6,974 bases of DNA. Origin: Chitinophaga pinensis. GTDB taxonomy: Bacteria > Bacteroidota > Bacteroidia > SXHM01. Shown here piece by piece: positions 4,859 through 6,974 of this stretch. The stretch lies in the NCBI GenBank assembly GCA_945889235.1, contig CAMDBK010000166.1, forward strand, positions 1 through 6,974, written 5' to 3'. The notes beneath the pieces are model-generated. The model saw only the letters and a list, made by a program, of their open reading frames with translations. It was not told the origin of the DNA and ran no database searches. The position numbers were made by a program, and so were the translations under genes. Positions within the stretch are counted from its first letter, which is position 1, and every line of letters begins with the position of its first letter.

Positions 4859-6974
4859 TGTATTGCAGCGTAAATAATCGTGGAGCTTCCATCTTTCCGG
4901 GGCGTAACGAGTATTCTTCGTTAGTAAAATTTTTAACGAGTAAATTAACTGTGGACTTTTCTGAAATATGGTAAATTAATCTGGCATCCATTGTAACCAC
5001 ACCCTTATTATTCAATTTTCTATATTCCTCAACTCCGGGTATAGCAAATTGAAAAACACCATCAATTCTGTCTATAAAACTATTATAGGTAACGGAATAG
5101 CCAATGGTAAATTTGCCAAGATCAAATTCAATATCTCCCCGCAAAACATTACGCGAGCGATATTTCAGAATACTGTTTTTGGCATTTAGTGAATCTACAT
5201 TTCCCATACTTTGGAAAAAATTTTGCAAGTAAACATTTAATTTCTTTTGTGTGGTATCTAAGCCAAGGTCAGCAGGATAATTGAATACATAACCTGCCAG
5301 AATTCTAACCGGAATTGGACCTAATTTCCCATCACCTGTAAGGCTGATTTCTGCACCTGCAATTCTTGCTCTTGTAATATTTTTGCTCTTGAACCCAAAT
5401 CCTCCATCCTGAACTACAAAAAGATACTCAATCATGTTTTTATATTCCTGCCAGAAAAGAGCTAAATCGGCATAGGCATGCCACTTATTTATTCTAATTG
5501 CTTGCTTTAATCCTAACTCTGCAGTCCAGCCGCTTTCCGGCTGTAGATCAGGATTTTTAAATATCATTATACCGGGAATAATTTGTGCCTGAATATATCG
5601 TTCTGCAATGCTGGGTATGCGATATCCCTGCCCGAAAGATGCCCTTAAAAATGTTCCTTTAGCAACGGAATAATTTAAGCCTGCTCTGAATAAAGGAGTG
5701 GTTTTTTCTATTAGAATAGAATCTGATCGCTGATATAACCCCTGAATTTCATAGCGCACCCCTGCTAGAATTGTTAATCTGTCTTTTACCTTTTTCTCTA
5801 CCTGAAAGTACCCTGCACCTAACTGGGTTTTAATAAATTCTTTATATACATTACTAAAGCTATGTGTGTAAGTATAAATAACACCTGCTGTAAGTGTGAA
5901 ATTATGATTGAAATGTTTTTGATATTGATAGGTAAGGTAATACGAATTGGTTGAGCCTTCCTTTTTTTTCCTGTCTGCCCACCTTGACACATTGTAATAT
6001 CTACCGCGGAAGCTATGTCTTGTTCCGTTTTCTTTCAGGTATGTAAGATGAGGGTCAATAGTAATGAAAGAGTAGTAATCATTTGAGCTGGTTCCGCTAA
6101 AAGGTTTGTAGGCACCTTCATTTGCATTTTCCCAAAGAAAAACTCTGCCAAACTGCTGAAACATTGTGTTAAAATTAAGCCCGTAAGAAAGCCCTTTTAC
6201 TTTTTTATTATCAATTTTAGTTTTCAGATTTAGTCTTGCTAGTTGGTCATCGCCATGCAGCACATAACTTTTTAGTGAATGAAGATTAGCTCCGATAACT
6301 ACATGTAGATTATCAAACTTCTGACGGTGCGAAAAGAAGACACCGGTCATAAAAGGGTTTGAAAATTTATCCCACCAGCGCAAAAGTTCTCTGCGTGGAC
6401 CGGAATAAATTCCCTGATAAACTGTTAATGTAGTTTGGGGTTTTTCTTTTGCCCATCCTGTGCGAACATTTATTACTCCGTTCATAGCACCGGTTCCGTA
6501 AAGTGATGAAGCAGCACCTTTTATTACCTCTACCTGTTCTGTATTTTCAATCGGTACAAAGTTCCATCGTATTTCACCAAAATCACCTGTAAGCATTGGA
6601 ATCTCATCTACTAAAAGCTGAACGCGACTGCCTGTGCCGTATGCATATCCGCTACCTCCGCGGATAGATACCTGTCCGTCAATAATATTTACTCCCGGAA
6701 TTTTATCTACAGCTCCTTCAAGTGTGGTAGCATTTGTGTTTTGAATAAGGTAGGGTCTTACCACATCAATGGTTACTACTTCTTCAGATACCTTTTTTTC
6801 GTACTGGCTTCCGGTTACCACAACAAGATCTAATTGTTTTGAATCAACCGTAAGGGCAGTGTTGAATACTTCTTCCTGACCTGCTTTAAGTTCTATTTGT
6901 TTTACTATTGTACCATAGCCCAGAAAATTAAAAGTGATTTTATGTTTTCCGGCTTTTAGTTTTAAATTGTATAA
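4845..6974 (-). CDS. TonB-dependent outer-membrane receptor (5' end beyond window)
   Basis: The frame is open from the right edge to TAA at 4847-4845, giving 709 visible residues. A GTG at 6821-6819 is not the start: the 51 codons upstream of it (6974-6822) read as the end of a carboxypeptidase-regulatory-like beta domain (AGKHKITFNFLGYGTIV), then LDLVVVTG, the usual junction to the plug. The plug spans about 71-172 with IPGVNI, VSIRGGSGYAYGTGSRVQLL and VIKGAASSLYGTGAMNGVIN. From about 180 onward alternating aromatic and polar strands form the barrel, which ends in the terminal Phe typical of outer-membrane barrels. Such receptors import scarce ligands (metal chelates, cobalamin, oligosaccharides) using TonB energy. 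The ligand cannot be told here, and no SusD partner is visible. The gene is convergent with the gal cluster, so it belongs to another transcript. Signal peptide and start lie outside. Confidence 0.93.
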   Translation of the reverse strand, partial: LYNLKLKAGKHKITFNFLGYGTIVKQIELKAGQEEVFNTALTVDSKQLDLVVVTGSQYEKKVSEEVVTIDVVRPYLIQNTNATTLEGAVDKIPGVNIIDGQVSIRGGSGYAYGTGSRVQLLVDEIPMLTGDFGEIRWNFVPIENTEQVEVIKGAASSLYGTGAMNGVINVRTGWAKEKPQTTLTVYQGIYSGPRRELLRWWDKFSNPFMTGVFFSHRQKFDNLHVVIGANLHSLKSYVLHGDDQLARLNLKTKIDNKKVKGLSYGLNFNTMFQQFGRVFLWENANEGAYKPFSGTSSNDYYSFITIDPHLTYLKENGTRHSFRGRYYNVSRWADRKKKEGSTNSYYLTYQYQKHFNHNFTLTAGVIYTYTHSFSNVYKEFIKTQLGAGYFQVEKKVKDRLTILAGVRYEIQGLYQRSDSILIEKTTPLFRAGLNYSVAKGTFLRASFGQGYRIPSIAERYIQAQIIPGIMIFKNPDLQPESGWTAELGLKQAIRINKWHAYADLALFWQEYKNMIEYLFVVQDGGFGFKSKNITRARIAGAEISLTGDGKLGPIPVRILAGYVFNYPADLGLDTTQKKLNVYLQNFFQSMGNVDSLNAKNSILKYRSRNVLRGDIEFDLGKFTIGYSVTYNSFIDRIDGVFQFAIPGVEEYRKLNNKGVVTMDARLIYHISEKSTVNLLVKNFTNEEYSLRPGKMEAPRLFTLQYKLNF

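Noticed and set aside
6819..6821. GTG as start of the TonB-dependent receptor
   Set aside because: The frame stays open upstream to the window edge and encodes a recognisable regulatory-like domain end, so this GTG is an internal Val codon.
4845..6974. SusC of a polysaccharide utilisation locus linked to galTK
   Set aside because: There is no SusD-like gene or glycoside hydrolase nearby, and the receptor is convergent with the gal genes, so adjacency does not show shared function.

Overview
The window looks like a chromosomal segment from a member of the Bacteroidota. The evidence is AT-rich DNA, starts without clear Shine-Dalgarno sequences, a signal peptide ending in S-S-A-Q, a TonB-dependent receptor carrying an N-terminal carboxypeptidase-regulatory-like domain, a DUF4197 lipoprotein, and palindromic repeats of a kind I associate with this phylum. 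A genus cannot be named from the sequence.

Layout. A leftward gene cut by the window start (1-284) encodes the signal peptide and dimerisation domain of an FKBP-type peptidyl-prolyl isomerase. A 322-bp divergent spacer follows; half of it is a nested, roughly 160-bp imperfect palindrome (334-493). Four rightward genes are then packed tightly: a DUF4197 lipoprotein (607-1353), galT (1353-2312, overlapping the previous stop by one base), galK (true start 2388, ending at 3494) and an 11-helix GT-C-type membrane glycosyltransferase candidate starting at GTG 3504 (to 4838). The only sizeable gap in the run, 75 bp between galT and galK, is almost filled by a paired-hairpin repeat (2316-2376). After 6 bp comes a convergent leftward TonB-dependent receptor (4845-6974), which runs off the right edge.

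Function. GalK and GalT carry out the first two Leloir steps: galactose to galactose-1-phosphate, then exchange with UDP-glucose to give UDP-galactose and glucose-1-phosphate. GalE and GalM are not in the window. The lipoprotein and the GT-C protein are probably co-transcribed, but whether they use galactose-derived products is inference. The receptor's ligand cannot be told from sequence.

I see no convincing undescribed system. The most interesting items are the two structured repeats, the false GalK N-terminus created by one of them, an Asn-to-Cys change in the GalK signature, and the unassigned GT-C protein with a CWEC motif in its first predicted periplasmic loop.
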